64,000 nt of DNA from Planctomycetota bacterium (GTDB taxonomy: Bacteria > Planctomycetota > UBA1135 > UBA2386). The stretch is taken from contig JAHBXX010000009.1 in the NCBI GenBank assembly GCA_019636245.1, positions 1 through 64,000 on the forward strand, written 5' to 3'. Each line of letters starts with the position of its first letter. Position 1 is the stretch's first letter. The notes below the pieces were generated by a model. It did not search any database and was not told where the DNA came from. It saw only the letters and a list, made by a program, of their open reading frames with translations. The translations under genes and the position numbers were made by a program. Positions 39,813-48,258 of the stretch are shown piece after piece.

Positions 39813-42800
39813 CTACCCGCCGCGCAGGACCATCGCCGCCCGCACGCCGATGTGCGAGTGGCGCGCGTTGACCGAATCGACGACCCGCCGCGCCGACCGC
39901 GCGTCCACGGCGGCGGTGCGGAAAGAACCTCCGCGCGCCACCGCGAAGGACATCTCCACCGCACGGCTGGCTCCCGCCATGCGCAGCGTCGCAGCCTCGT
40001 TGGTGGCGAAGCGGTCGCTCACCCACTCGGCGACGTTGCCGTGCATGTCGTGCAGCCCGAACGGATTCGCGGCCCCGTAGCAGCCCACCGGGGCCGTGCC
40101 GCCGTAGCCGTCGTCGAACGGCTCGGCCGCCCCGGCCTCGGGCAGCGTCCGGGCCGCCGTCTGGTCCAGCAGGTTCTCGCGGCCCGCCAGCGCGCCGGGC
40201 TCCGGGCCTGTCCACCACGGCGCGGTCGTGCCGCCGCGGCAGGCGTACTCCCACTGCGCCTCGGTGGGCAACATCATGCCCGACCGCTGCAGCCACAGCG
40301 CGGCGACCAGCTGCTCGACCGACTCCACCGGATGGGTGTCGAGCACGGCCCCAGGGGCGGGGATGCCCCGGTAGACGCGACCTACCTTGTAGAAGCTGGG
40401 GAAGTGCCGCTGTCCCGTGCCAACCATCAAACGGGCCCACTGCACCTGGGTCACCTCGTGCTTGCCGATCAGGAACGGCTGCAACGTGTCCGGGCGCAGC
40501 GGCTCGTTGGCCCGCGCGTACGGATCGAAGTTCGGTCCCTGCGGGTCGTCCCGCTGGGCGCCGACGTCCAGGGCGCCACCCGGCAGCAGCACGAAGACGA
40601 TGCCAGCCTCCCGCGACCACGAGAGGCGACCCTCGGGTCCGCGCTTCGGGATGGCGTGCTCGCCTTCGCCCGAGGCCAGGTGCACGAACTCCCACAGACC
40701 GCTGTCGGGATCGGGGCCGAGCGGAACGAGCCCCACCTGCGGCGCGAGTCGCAGGCCCCCGTAGCGTGGCTCGGCAGCGATCGCCGCCACCGCCGCATCC
40801 CAGGCCTCCCGGTGCGCATCGATGCTGCGGGCATGCACCGTGTCGGCGGCGGCCAGACGGGCGCGAGCCGCCGCCACGATGCCCTCGCGCGCCGCGAACT
40901 CGCGCAGATCCTCGACCAGGCGGGACAGGTTCTCGTGCAGGAACCGGTCGCCATCGGTCGGGAACCGCAGCGTCGCGTCGTCGATGGCGGTCGCCAGCGC
41001 CCGCATGCGCTCGGCCCGATCGGCCAGCCGCCGCGCCGCCTCGGGATTGCGGGCGGCCCGGATCGAGGCCTCCATGCTGCGGGTGCCCTGCAGGTAGGCT
41101 TCGCGCTCGCCGTCGTCCAACAGGTCGAGCGCCGCGCGCCGGTGCTGCATCGTCTCCTCGAACAGGCCGTTGCGGAAACATGCCTGGGCCAGCGACCGCA
41201 GCGCCGCGGCCATCGGCAGGCTCCGATCCCCGGCCTCGACCTTCTGCAGGCAGAGCCGCGCCAGGGCCAGCGCCTCCGGTTCGCGGCCGTAGACGCCCAC
41301 GACGATGCCGACCAGGCCTTCGACCTTGGCGTTGAGCTCCGCCGCCGACTGGGCTGCCGTGGCAGCATCCAGGGTGAACGCCGGCACCGCAGCCCGGCCA
41401 GCGTCGACGTCCAGCATGCGCTGCATGCTGGCGATCTCGGTACGTTGCGCCGCCAGTTCCGGACCGCGCGGATGCGCGGCCCGCAGGCGCTCGATTTCGG
41501 CGTCGGTGCGCGGCAGCGCCTTGCCGCGCTGCTCCTCGCGCAACCGCTCCAGCTCCGGCAGCAACGCGAGCAGCGGCTCGGCGCGATCGCGCAGCCACGC
41601 ACGCAAGGCCGGGGCCATCTCGGGCAGCGCCGGGTAGAGGTCGGCCTCCTCCCGCTTCGCGTCGGCCAGGCGCACGCCGTGGGCCAGCAGCAGGAAGTGG
41701 TCCAGCACGCGCGCCTTGGCCTGCGCCTCCAGCCAGGTCGCCGCCGCGCCGGCCACCGCCGTCGCCAGCAGCAGGCTGCTCGCCAGCACCATGGTGCGGT
41801 GACGGCGCACGAACTTGCGCAGGCGATAGGCGGCGCCCGGCGGACCGGCCTGCACCGGCTCGTGCGCCAGATGCCGCCGCACGTCGTCGGCGAACTCGCG
41901 CGCCGAGCCATATCGGCGCTCGCGGTCCTTCTCGAGCGCCTTCAGCACGATCCAGTCCAGATCGCCGCACAGGCGCCGGCGCAGTTCGCCCCGATCGAGC
42001 CGGCGTGCCGTCGCGCGCTCGGCCGCGGCCTCGCCGAGGCTCGTGACCCTCGTACTCGGCCGCTGCACCTCCTCCTCCCGGATCGCGCGCCCCACCTCGG
42101 CGCGATCGGCCTGGCGCAACCGGCGGCGGGCGTGCGGCAGCTCGCCGACGAGCAGTTCGTAGAGCACGACGCCGAGCGAGTAGACGTCGGTGCGGGTGTC
42201 CACGTCGTTGCCGTCCAGGCCGACCTGCTCTGGCGACATGTAGTCCACGGTGCCCAGCAGGTTGTCCGCCTCGGTGAACGCCTGCGACTCCATGCCCGGG
42301 GGCGTCAGCACCTTCGCCAGGCCGAAGTCGATGATCTTGGGCGTCGGCTGACCATCCTGCTCCAGCACCAGGATGTTGGTGGGCTTCAGGTCGCGGTGCA
42401 GCACTCCCTTCTGGTGGGCGTGCTCGACGCCCGCGCACACGCGCACGAACAGCTCGAGGCGCGCTCGCAGCGGCAGCTGCCGTCGGTCGCAGTACTGGGT
42501 GATCGGCAGGCCGAGCACGTACTCCATCGCGAAGTACGGCTGGCCGCCCGGCACGGCGCCAGCATCGAACACCGTGGCGATGCACGGGTGGTCCATCATC
42601 GCCAGCGCCTGCCGTTCGATCTGGAAGCGCGCGAGCAGGCGCTCGCTGTCCATGCCGCGCTTGATGACCTTCACCGCGACCCGGCGGAAGACCGGCTCGT
42701 CCTGCTCGGCCAGCAGGACCTGGCCCATGCCGCCCTCGCCCAGCACGCCGAGAACGCGGTAGGGACCGATCTGCCGCGCCGGAGCGATCTCGCCGGCGAC

Positions 42801-42965
42801 GGCGGCCTCACCGGCCGACGGCGGCAACAGCGCCGCCAGCGCCTCGGCCCGATCGGGATGCCTGGCCGCCAGGTCCTGCAGCGCGGCGATGCGCTCCGCC
42901 CCGGGGAGATCGAGGGCGGCCCACAGTCCGGCCTCGAAGGCATCGCTCGGCGACGGTTCGTCCAC
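39813..42965 (-). CDS. Transmembrane Ser/Thr protein kinase with C-terminal formylglycine-enzyme-like domain
   Basis: The protein has about 1,050 residues. A Hanks-type kinase spans about 65-370: GEGGMGQVLLAE glycine loop, Lys in VAVKVIK, HRDLKPTNIL catalytic loop, DFGLAK, GTVDYMSPEQ activation segment and DVYSLGVVLYELL. One transmembrane helix follows near 390 (TMVLASSLLLATAVAGAAAT). A long coiled or helical extracytoplasmic region comes next, then an FGE-sulfatase-like domain from about 800 (IGKHEVTQVQWARLM; LPTEAQWEYACRGGTT; MHGNVAEWVSDR; ARGGSFRTAAVDARSARR). The catalytic cysteine positions of true FGE after RGGS are missing, so the domain probably binds rather than oxidises. GTG 42965 is the assumed start. 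Confidence 0.9.
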   Translation of the reverse strand: MDEPSPSDAFEAGLWAALDLPGAERIAALQDLAARHPDRAEALAALLPPSAGEAAVAGEIAPARQIGPYRVLGVLGEGGMGQVLLAEQDEPVFRRVAVKVIKRGMDSERLLARFQIERQALAMMDHPCIATVFDAGAVPGGQPYFAMEYVLGLPITQYCDRRQLPLRARLELFVRVCAGVEHAHQKGVLHRDLKPTNILVLEQDGQPTPKIIDFGLAKVLTPPGMESQAFTEADNLLGTVDYMSPEQVGLDGNDVDTRTDVYSLGVVLYELLVGELPHARRRLRQADRAEVGRAIREEEVQRPSTRVTSLGEAAAERATARRLDRGELRRRLCGDLDWIVLKALEKDRERRYGSAREFADDVRRHLAHEPVQAGPPGAAYRLRKFVRRHRTMVLASSLLLATAVAGAAATWLEAQAKARVLDHFLLLAHGVRLADAKREEADLYPALPEMAPALRAWLRDRAEPLLALLPELERLREEQRGKALPRTDAEIERLRAAHPRGPELAAQRTEIASMQRMLDVDAGRAAVPAFTLDAATAAQSAAELNAKVEGLVGIVVGVYGREPEALALARLCLQKVEAGDRSLPMAAALRSLAQACFRNGLFEETMQHRRAALDLLDDGEREAYLQGTRSMEASIRAARNPEAARRLADRAERMRALATAIDDATLRFPTDGDRFLHENLSRLVEDLREFAAREGIVAAARARLAAADTVHARSIDAHREAWDAAVAAIAAEPRYGGLRLAPQVGLVPLGPDPDSGLWEFVHLASGEGEHAIPKRGPEGRLSWSREAGIVFVLLPGGALDVGAQRDDPQGPNFDPYARANEPLRPDTLQPFLIGKHEVTQVQWARLMVGTGQRHFPSFYKVGRVYRGIPAPGAVLDTHPVESVEQLVAALWLQRSGMMLPTEAQWEYACRGGTTAPWWTGPEPGALAGRENLLDQTAARTLPEAGAAEPFDDGYGGTAPVGCYGAANPFGLHDMHGNVAEWVSDRFATNEAATLRMAGASRAVEMSFAVARGGSFRTAAVDARSARRVVDSVNARHSHIGVRAAMVLRGG

Positions 42966-43096
42966 ACGCCCATCGTTGGCAAGCGGAGCGCTCCGGGCAA
43001 GGCCCGGCGGGCCTGCTCGCGTCAGGGTGCAACCGGCGGGCCGCCAGAGCCACGGCTCGCCGCGACAAGGGGCCATCGCGCGACGTGAGGGCCTGG

Positions 43097-43333
43097 CTAC
43101 GGCAGCCGGAGCGCGTGCATCTGGGTCGCGGCATGGGCCAGCGTCACCGGCTCGTAGACCAGCCACTGCGCGACCACGTTGGTCCCGACCGCCGCCGCCG
43201 ACAGCGGATGTGGCAGGTCGACCGCCGCATAGCCGCGGTCGAGGCCGGTGGTGCCGGTGACCCGCAGGAAGCTCGCGACCGGATCGACGCAGACCGTGCA
43301 GGGGAAGCTGCCCGAGGCTGGCGAATCACCCCA
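43097..43333 (-). pseudogene. C-terminal remnant of a planctomycete-type secreted protein
   Basis: On the minus strand, the 78 codons directly after the stop of the upstream gene read FPCTVCVDPVASFLRVTGTT, then AAAVGTNVVAQWLVYEPVTL, ending LRLP and TAG at 43097-43099. It has no start codon. The pattern of a Cys, a D-P, a strand-rich stretch and 'G-x-x-V-x-x-Q' matches the C-terminal module of the propeller-type secreted proteins in this window. It is in the same frame as the preceding gene, separated only by that gene's TGA. Most likely it is the tail of a deleted gene; stop-codon readthrough is the alternative. Confidence 0.6.
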
Positions 43334-45043
43334 TCATGGGTCCAAGGCCACGACAGCCTGACCTCCTGACGTGACGGTGACGGTCGCCTCGTGGGCGACG
43401 CCGGCGCGCTGCCAGGTGACTCGCCACCGGCCTGGTGGAACGTCGTCCAGGTGGAGACCGCCCGCGGGCACATCCAGCTCCCGGCTGAACTTCCCGCCGA
43501 CGAGACCTGTGCTGCGCGCCTCCGTTGCATGCAAGCGGAGGGAGCCAGGGCGTGGGAACCGCAAGTTCCGCAGTTCGCCCCCCGAGGGACCCACGAGCAC
43601 TTCGGTCACCTGCACATTGGCCCACGCCATCGGGCCCTCGGGCGCCACTTTGATCCACCAGGTACCCTCAGGCAGTCGAACGATCCAGCGGCCGTCGATG
43701 AGTTCGACCAGTGCCGACCGCGCAGCAGCGGACTCGGCCGGCGCATAGTGCACCGTGAGCTTCTTGCCTGGCGGCCAGGGGCCATCCGCATACGCCACCA
43801 TCAGCTCCAAGGGGCGGAGTTGGCGTTCCTGACCGGCGAGGTTCACGACGATGTGAGCGTCGCCCGACAGCGGTGCGTGCGTGAGTTTGCCGTGATGATC
43901 CTGGTAGCCGGGTACGCGGCAACGGTAGGTCCACTCCAGCGGTTCGTCCGGCAGCAAGCGCTGACCCGCAGCGCCTTCGATGGCTCGCGACAGATCGACA
44001 TCGACCGTCAGCGTGCCGTTCCAGCCGTTCATGAGCAGAGTGGGTCCGCCGGCACCATCCCCGGCACGAGCCACACTCAGCAGGCACGAGAACGCATCGA
44101 TCTCGCGGCCGGGATCCTCGACGCGAAGGTGCAGACGGCAGGCCGGGACGATGTGGACCAGCACGTTGCTGGAGCCGGCTGGAACGCGCACCGAGGGATG
44201 CACCAGGCCCGGGGCGCCCCGTATGTGCAGCGCGTATTCGCCGGGTGCAAGCCCTGTGATAGAGAACCTCCCGTCCAGGCCCACGGTCGCTGCGCCATGA
44301 CAGAACTCGGAATGCCGCGTGACATTGGCGTAGGGTTCGTCGTCGGTTTCGCTGTCGGTGGTGAACACCGGGTCGTCCCGGTGGGAGCGCCCGCGCACTG
44401 CGACCACGGTCCATCCCGGCACAGTGACGGTCCGGTCCGAAGCGCCGGCGACGAAGGCAGGGCCGGTGACCTGCCCCGAGATCGCGAGGCCCTGGGTGAG
44501 CACGAAGTCGGCAACTTGTGCTTCCTTGCCGGTGACCCGGATGTCCTGCGCGAAGGCTGGCATCCAGCCAGCCGCCCGGGCCCCGACGTCGATCCGGTAG
44601 TCGCCGAGGCGAAGGGGCAGCACCAGTTCGTAGGTTCCGCTGGCGGTGCTCCTGGCAGTCGAAAGCGCGGGCGGAGGCCGCCGCTGCGTGCCCTTGGCCG
44701 TCGTCGCCCCCTGCTCCGTGCCGGCGGGATGGGCATGGAGGATCGCTCCCCTGATGGGCCGGCCATCTTCCGTGGTCACGGTGCCACGCAACAGGACGGC
44801 GCCTGATTGCCCGGTCGCCAAGGGTGTGCGCAGAGCAACATCGGTCGGGCTGCGGGAGGCCTCGCCAACCGAGCCATCGTCACCGGCCGGTGGCGGCTCG
44901 AGGCGTCCGTTTGCGAGAGCAGGCTGGACCGGCGAGGGCGGCGGTGCCGGATCGCCCTCGCCGCCATGACGCAGCAACCACACCACCACGGCCAGGAGCG
45001 CCATCGCCAGCAGGATCCTGACGAGCTCGGACCCGCGGGTCAT
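43334..45043 (-). CDS. Membrane-anchored protein with carboxypeptidase-regulatory-like domains
   Basis: The 569-residue protein has an N-terminal transmembrane anchor (LVRILLAMALLAVVVWLLRH) and a Pro/Ala linker. It then has several beta-sandwich modules of the CarboxypepD_reg type (VLLRGTVTTEDGRPIRGAIL; AISGQVTGPAFVAG; VGLDGRFSITGLAPGEYALHI; LHLDDVPPGRWRVTWQ). Such modules are usually extracellular adhesion or sensor parts. ATG 45043 overlaps the stop of the preceding gene (ATGA), supporting it over an in-frame ATG at 45055. It is followed by an in-frame gene remnant. Confidence 0.78.
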   Translation of the reverse strand: MTRGSELVRILLAMALLAVVVWLLRHGGEGDPAPPPSPVQPALANGRLEPPPAGDDGSVGEASRSPTDVALRTPLATGQSGAVLLRGTVTTEDGRPIRGAILHAHPAGTEQGATTAKGTQRRPPPALSTARSTASGTYELVLPLRLGDYRIDVGARAAGWMPAFAQDIRVTGKEAQVADFVLTQGLAISGQVTGPAFVAGASDRTVTVPGWTVVAVRGRSHRDDPVFTTDSETDDEPYANVTRHSEFCHGAATVGLDGRFSITGLAPGEYALHIRGAPGLVHPSVRVPAGSSNVLVHIVPACRLHLRVEDPGREIDAFSCLLSVARAGDGAGGPTLLMNGWNGTLTVDVDLSRAIEGAAGQRLLPDEPLEWTYRCRVPGYQDHHGKLTHAPLSGDAHIVVNLAGQERQLRPLELMVAYADGPWPPGKKLTVHYAPAESAAARSALVELIDGRWIVRLPEGTWWIKVAPEGPMAWANVQVTEVLVGPSGGELRNLRFPRPGSLRLHATEARSTGLVGGKFSRELDVPAGGLHLDDVPPGRWRVTWQRAGVAHEATVTVTSGGQAVVALDP

Positions 45044-45375
45044 TCCACGGTCCATCGGACCACCCCGGTCGACTCCTCCGTTTCGTGCACCCTGATGCCG
45101 GTGAGGTTGCAACCCACGGTGTGGCTCTCGCCCTGGCCGAGCGTGACGTTCCCCGTCGTGCCGTCGGCGAACGTCCAAGACACGGTCATCTTCGAGTTTG
45201 GCCCACCGAGGTTCGTCACGGTGACCGTGATGCAGTGGCCGCCGTCACCATGCAGAATCGGTGTGTCCTCGCAGAGCGTCAGGTTCCGCCGGCCTCCGCC
45301 ATCGGGGATCGCTGCGCTGGTCGGAAGGACGGGACTGCAGACGAGTGCGATCCAGCAAAGTGCGAGGAGGTTCAT
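45040..45375 (-). CDS. Small secreted beta-rich protein
   Basis: The 111-residue protein has a signal peptide (MNLLALCWIALVCSPVLPTSA). A compact domain with two cysteines follows (LTLCEDTPILHGDGGHCITVTV; VGCNLTGIRVHE). The alternating hydrophobic pattern suggests an immunoglobulin-like sandwich. No family is recognised. AGGG precedes the ATG. Its TGA overlaps the start of the CarboxypepD-type gene by 4 nt, so the two are translated together. Confidence 0.7.
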   Translation of the reverse strand: MNLLALCWIALVCSPVLPTSAAIPDGGGRRNLTLCEDTPILHGDGGHCITVTVTNLGGPNSKMTVSWTFADGTTGNVTLGQGESHTVGCNLTGIRVHETEESTGVVRWTVE

Positions 45376-45599
45376 GATGGTCACCCTGGCAAGTGGTCGA
45401 GTTGCTCTCCAGCTTGCGGGAGAGGGTAGCCCTCCCCCTTCGGCCCGCGTCAGATTCCGGCGCCAGGGCGTCGGATCGGCGCCCCGCCGGACGCACGACG
45501 CGCGGCCAACGATCCTGAACTCGATCCGCTGCCGATCGAGTTGGAGCCGGTGTCCCTGCCCGCAGCCCGCGCTGGCACCAACCCGCCGGCACACCGGCG

Positions 45600-46214
45600 T
45601 CAACCGGCCGAGGACCGGTCCGCGTCGAGCCGTTCGCGCAGCGCCGCCAGGGCCCGCGTCAGCAAGCTGCGCACCGAGGCCTCGCTCCGGCCCATCCGCA
45701 CGGCGATCTCGGCCCGCGGCACCTGCAGCAGCCGCGCCAACGCCAGCACTTGCCGGTAGTCCTCGGGCAGCGCCGCGATCGCGGCCTCGAGCCGCGCCGT
45801 GTGCTCGCGCCCGATCGCCGCCTGCGAGGGCGTGCCGCCGGCGGCAACGGGTTCGGCGGCGGTCGGGGCCGCTGCCAGCGGCTGTTCGCGGCGGGGGTCG
45901 CGGCGCTGCGCCCGCACGTCGCGTTCGCTCTTCTGCACCTTGTGCAGCACCGCGGTGAACAGCCAGCCCCGGAACTCGGCCTCGCCGCGGTAGTCGCACT
46001 GGTCGATGCCCGCCAGCACCTCGCGGCAGGTGGATTGCACGAGGTCGTCACTCGCCTCGCGGGCGCGCAAGGTCGGACTCATGCGCTGCTGCACGTAGTC
46101 GCGCAGCTCGGGCAGCCAGCGCAACAGCAACGCCTCCATCGCCTTGCGCTGGCCGGAGCGGGCCCGCAACACGAGCTCGGCAGCGTCCGCGTCGTGGGGA
46201 GGAACCTCGGCCAT
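45600..46214 (-). CDS. ECF-type RNA polymerase sigma factor near the kinase cluster
   Basis: The 204-residue sigma-70 family protein begins MAEVPPHDADAAELVLRARSG. It has the region 2 helix ASDDLVQSTCREVLAGI with FRGWLFTAVLHKVQ. Region 4 reads LPEDYRQVLALARLLQVPRAEIAVRMGRSEASVRSLLTRALAAL, given here as helix-turn-helix parts AEIAVRMG and EASVRSLL. This type, with SxCREVL, is common beside Ser/Thr kinases in planctomycetes, and a kinase gene lies downstream on the same strand. ATG 46214 is the conserved-length start. Confidence 0.88.
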   Translation of the reverse strand: MAEVPPHDADAAELVLRARSGQRKAMEALLLRWLPELRDYVQQRMSPTLRAREASDDLVQSTCREVLAGIDQCDYRGEAEFRGWLFTAVLHKVQKSERDVRAQRRDPRREQPLAAAPTAAEPVAAGGTPSQAAIGREHTARLEAAIAALPEDYRQVLALARLLQVPRAEIAVRMGRSEASVRSLLTRALAALRERLDADRSSAG

Positions 46215-46763
46215 GGTCTCGGATCCTAGTGTGGCGAGGTGCAAGTAGCGGTGATTCTCTTCGCCCACCGGTCGTCCGTAGTCTTCCGAGGACGACCGAT
46301 GCGAGCAGCTGTTGCGATCGAGCCAAGCTGAGTGAAGAGGAGCGGGCGACTCTCGACCGCTATGCGAGTGGTCGCTCCACACGCTTCACGTCACGAACTT
46401 CCCAGGGGTCGACGAGGCCAGGGATGCGGGCGTAGAGGTCGCGGTCTCGCACGCGGACAACCTGCGCGAGGCACGCGGCGATCTTCCCCTCGAACCTCCT
46501 GTTGTCGGACGTGTTCGGCACGATCATCCTGCCTTGACGGGCTGCGAACACCACGCAGCCGTCGCTCCCGTTCTGGACCGCGAAAGCCGGCGACACCCTG
46601 GCCAACGTCACGCGAGCAAGGGCGGCGCTCGCGGATCATGCCCCACCCGCCTGACGCACTACACCAGCGACGGGCGCCGGCGGCCGGCCAGGCGGGGCCC
46701 TGCGGCCGTGGGGAAGGACCGGCGGGCCACGCCGTCCCACCGGCCCTACTCGAGGAGGCCCAC
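46215..46763. other. 549-base interval between divergent genes
   Basis: This lies between the minus-strand ECF gene and the plus-strand secretin-N-like gene and must hold both promoters. Base composition is visibly less G+C-rich than flanking genes. It contains one weak minus-strand frame (46360-46611). No known RNA motif or promoter consensus was recognised. Confidence 0.5.
46360..46611 (-). CDS. Doubtful small reading frame, possible gene remnant
   Basis: This 83-residue frame with a GTG start (FAVQNGSDGCVVFAARQGRM, later VVRVRDRDLYARIPGLVDPW) has a protein-like composition. It lacks a Shine-Dalgarno, the usual G/C third-position bias and any recognised motif. It may be a decayed horizontally acquired gene or chance. 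Confidence 0.25.
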   Translation of the reverse strand: MTLARVSPAFAVQNGSDGCVVFAARQGRMIVPNTSDNRRFEGKIAACLAQVVRVRDRDLYARIPGLVDPWEVRDVKRVERPLA

Positions 46764-47483
46764 GTGAAGACTCTCGCCCTGTTCCTGTTCGCCACCCAGG
46801 TCCCCGCCCTCGCCGCCCAACAGCCGGCGCCGGCCGAGCGGTTCGCACTCGAGGCCGGCCAGGTCCAGCTGAGCGAGTTCGTCGACCGGTGCGCCCGCTT
46901 CCTCGGGTGGAACGTGCTCAGCGACGACCGGGAGGTCGTCGCCGCCCAAACGCCCGACCTCCGTATCCAGAAGGCGATCTCGGTCGACCGGGAGGGCTGC
47001 ATCGACCTGCTGTCGACGATGCTGGCGCGCAGCGGCTTCGTGCTGACCGAACTCGACGCCAGCAGGGACCTCTACGAGATCCTGCACCAGGGCGGCCCAC
47101 GCGGCCGCGACATCCTCGGCCGCGCGACTCGGCGCACGCCCGCGCAGATCCTGGCGCGGCCGACCCGCCGCATGCCGGTGACGACGGTCGTCGACCTGCA
47201 GCACCTGAACGCGATGGTCGCCGTCAACACGCTGCGCCCGTTCTTCGCCAGCACCGGCGGTCAGGCGACTTCCGTGACCATCGGCACCGCCGGCAGCCCG
47301 AACGCCGTGGTGCTCACGGGCCTGCAGGACCAGCTCGCCATGGCGATCGGGATCCTGCGCGATGGCGACGTGCCGCCGCCGGACGGGTCGCCGGCCGCCG
47401 ACGACCGCCTCGCCGCGCTCGAGGCGCGCGTCGCGACCCTCGAGCGCAAGCTGAAGGCCATGGCCAAGGGCGAGGAGCGCTGA
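46764..47483 (+). CDS. Secreted secretin-N-domain-like protein, copy 1
   Basis: The 239-residue protein has a signal peptide (VKTLALFLFATQVPALAAQ). A domain resembling secretin N0 follows (QVQLSEFVDRCARFLGWNVL; LRIQKAISVDREGCIDLLSTML). An N1-like domain comes next (VVDLQHLNAMVAVNTLRPFF; AGSPNAVVLTGLQDQLAMAI), then a short coiled coil (LAALEARVATLERKLKAM). No outer-membrane secretin barrel is present. GTG 46764 has an excellent Shine-Dalgarno (CGAGGAGG). A similar gene follows 4 nt later, so the two form an operon and are probably paralogues. Confidence 0.7.
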   Translation: MKTLALFLFATQVPALAAQQPAPAERFALEAGQVQLSEFVDRCARFLGWNVLSDDREVVAAQTPDLRIQKAISVDREGCIDLLSTMLARSGFVLTELDASRDLYEILHQGGPRGRDILGRATRRTPAQILARPTRRMPVTTVVDLQHLNAMVAVNTLRPFFASTGGQATSVTIGTAGSPNAVVLTGLQDQLAMAIGILRDGDVPPPDGSPAADDRLAALEARVATLERKLKAMAKGEER

Positions 47484-47487
47484 CGCC

Positions 47488-48228
47488 ATGCGCCGCCGCG
47501 CGCTCGGCGCCGCGCTGCTGCTCGCCGCGGCGGCCGCGGGCCAGCAGCCGATCGCCCCGGCCACGGCCGTCCGCGGCGCGATCACGGCCGACAAGCACGG
47601 CCTCGTGCTGCCCGCCGGCGAGTTCACGGTCGGCGAACTGATCGAGGCCGCGGCCGCGTTCCTGGGCCGCAACTACCTCTACGACCCCGACGTCGTCGCG
47701 CCGCGCGAGGGCTTCGTGCTGCAGCGGTCGGTCGCCATGGATGCCATCGGCAGCGAGGAGGTGCTCGGCGCCCTGCTGTCGGCGCGCAACCTCGCGGCGG
47801 TGCCGCTCGACGAGGCCCGCGGCGTCTACCAGGTCGTCGCCCTCGACGGCGATCCGCGGCTGCTGGCGCTGCTGCCCTGGCGCACGCCGCAGGAGATCCT
47901 GCGCCGGCCGCGCCTGCGCGAACCCGCCGTCACCGCGCTCGAACTGCGCAGCGTCGACGCACGCCAGCTCGCGGCGGCCTTGCGCCAGCAGGCGCTGCAG
48001 CCCGGCGCGCCGACGCCGTGGTTCGCCGCGTTCGCCGCCGAGGAGCGCCTGCTGCTTCTGCGCGGCCACCGGGACCAGCTCGCGCAGGTGATCGTGTTCG
48101 TGCAGCAACTGGAACGCGCCACGGGGGCCGCGCCGGCGGGCGATGCCACGCTGCTGCGGCGCGTCGAGCAGCTCGAACGCGAACTCGCCGAACTGCGGCA
48201 GCAGGTCGCGGCGCGGGCGGCGCGCTGA
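47488..48228 (+). CDS. Secreted secretin-N-domain-like protein, copy 2
   Basis: The 246-residue paralogue of the preceding gene has the same layout: signal peptide (RRALGAALLLAAAAAGQ), N0-like segment (FTVGELIEAAAAFLGRNYLY; FVLQRSVAMDAIGSEEVLGALL), an identical RTPQEILRRP hinge compared with RTPAQILARP, an N1-like repeat (AVTALELRSVDARQLAAALR) and a final coiled coil (RVEQLERELAELRQQVAA). The paired organisation suggests hetero-oligomers. They may be components of a secretion or pilus-like system whose other genes are not in this window. Confidence 0.7.
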   Translation: MRRRALGAALLLAAAAAGQQPIAPATAVRGAITADKHGLVLPAGEFTVGELIEAAAAFLGRNYLYDPDVVAPREGFVLQRSVAMDAIGSEEVLGALLSARNLAAVPLDEARGVYQVVALDGDPRLLALLPWRTPQEILRRPRLREPAVTALELRSVDARQLAAALRQQALQPGAPTPWFAAFAAEERLLLLRGHRDQLAQVIVFVQQLERATGAAPAGDATLLRRVEQLERELAELRQQVAARAAR

Positions 48229-48258
48229 CGATGCGCCGCGCCCCTGCCACCGATTGCC

